Below the pieces are notes generated by a model. That model made no database searches. It had not been told where the DNA came from and saw nothing but the letters and a program-made list of their open reading frames with translations. A stretch of 6,799 nucleotides of DNA from Cyclobacteriaceae bacterium (GTDB taxonomy: Bacteria; Bacteroidota; Bacteroidia; Cytophagales; Cyclobacteriaceae). Position numbers and translations under genes: made by a program. Where the stretch lies: assembly GCA_019751475.1 (NCBI GenBank), contig JAIENH010000022.1, positions 1 through 6,799 of the forward strand. Reading direction: 5' to 3'. This document shows positions 6,459-6,799 of the stretch, one piece after another; within the stretch, counting starts at the first letter, position 1; each line of letters starts with the position of its first letter.

Positions 6459-6799
6459 TTAGAAGCTGTTTACACCATTAACCGTGGTGTATTTCAAAAC
6501 ATTCTTTTTGTTGGGATGAATAACAGCGAAGGCAGACTGCACGGCAAGCGTACCTTCGTGGAAGCCGCATAAAATCAATTTCAACTTGCCGGGATACGTG
6601 TTGATGTCACCCACGGCATAAATGCCCTTGCGATTGGTGGAATAATCAAACGTATTGACTTTCACTGCGCTCTTTTCAATCTCAAGCCCCCAATTTGCAA
6701 TCGGGCCAAGACTGGGTGTAAGTCCAAACAACGGTATAAAGTGGTCTGTCTCTTTTACGATGTCACCCAGCGTAGCATGCTTAATCGTTACTGATCCCA
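6459..6799 (-). CDS. ferredoxin-NADP reductase, thioredoxin-reductase-like type, C-terminal part, 5' end outside window
   Basis: The frame is open from the right edge of the window to the TAA at 6459-6461, giving the last 112 residues of a flavoprotein. The text matches the C-terminus of the thioredoxin-reductase-like ferredoxin-NADP+ reductases (YumC type): a PLFGLTPSLGPIANWGLEI block, KVNTFDYSTNRKGIYAVGDI with the second FAD-binding motif (GIYAVGD), then INTYPGKLKLILCGFHEG and an AVQSAFAVIHP segment. These enzymes transfer electrons between NADPH and ferredoxin through FAD. The fragment contains no CxxC redox pair; in thioredoxin reductases that pair lies in a part of the protein outside this window, so its absence could not be tested. 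The downstream 2Fe-2S ferredoxin gene, 26 bp away, is the likely redox partner and strengthens the call over a plain thioredoxin reductase. A TTG at 6729-6731 is internal, not the start. Confidence 0.87.
   Translation of the reverse strand, partial: GSVTIKHATLGDIVKETDHFIPLFGLTPSLGPIANWGLEIEKSAVKVNTFDYSTNRKGIYAVGDINTYPGKLKLILCGFHEGTLAVQSAFAVIHPNKKNVLKYTTVNGVNSF

Overview
The window looks like chromosomal DNA of a Gram-negative member of the Bacteroidota, probably Cytophagales-like. This is inferred from protein style: an LptF/LptG permease (hence an outer membrane with LPS), a FabI with the Bacteroidota-type wording around its active site, an IspE starting with the PPCKINLGL block, and a histidine kinase with a secreted TPR sensor region. 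Shine-Dalgarno signals are weak or absent before most genes, which also fits the phylum. Base composition looks even, and I see no insertion sequence, phage, CRISPR, tRNA or rRNA feature.

Layout. On the + strand, the C-terminal 167 codons of an LptF/LptG permease (1-506) run by a one-base overlap into an EamA/DMT-family transporter (506-1414). The transporter converges on ispE (1380-2186, minus), with the 3' ends of the two reading frames overlapping by 35 bp. Upstream of ispE on the same strand is fabI (2233-3045, minus). A long hairpin with a U-tract fills the 46-bp gap and ends two bases before the ispE start codon. fabI and murI (3127-3942, plus) diverge from an 81-bp shared spacer. After a 71-bp gap comes a 714-residue TPR sensor histidine kinase (4014-6158, plus). 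It again converges with overlap (47 bp) on a 2Fe-2S ferredoxin gene (6112-6432, minus), which is preceded in the same operon by the C-terminal 112 codons of a thioredoxin-reductase-like ferredoxin-NADP reductase (6459-6799, minus, running off the window).

Functionally this is mostly housekeeping: LPS transport, peptidoglycan precursor (D-glutamate), fatty acid elongation, isoprenoid precursor synthesis, and a probable reductase/ferredoxin electron-transfer pair. The sensor kinase is the only clearly regulatory gene and has no response regulator in view. I do not see an undescribed system here. The most interesting non-coding signal is the fabI-ispE hairpin, whose three non-Watson-Crick positions form pairs (G-U) only in the minus-strand transcript. 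The tightest architectural oddity is that both convergent gene pairs overlap at their 3' ends and lack any visible terminator.
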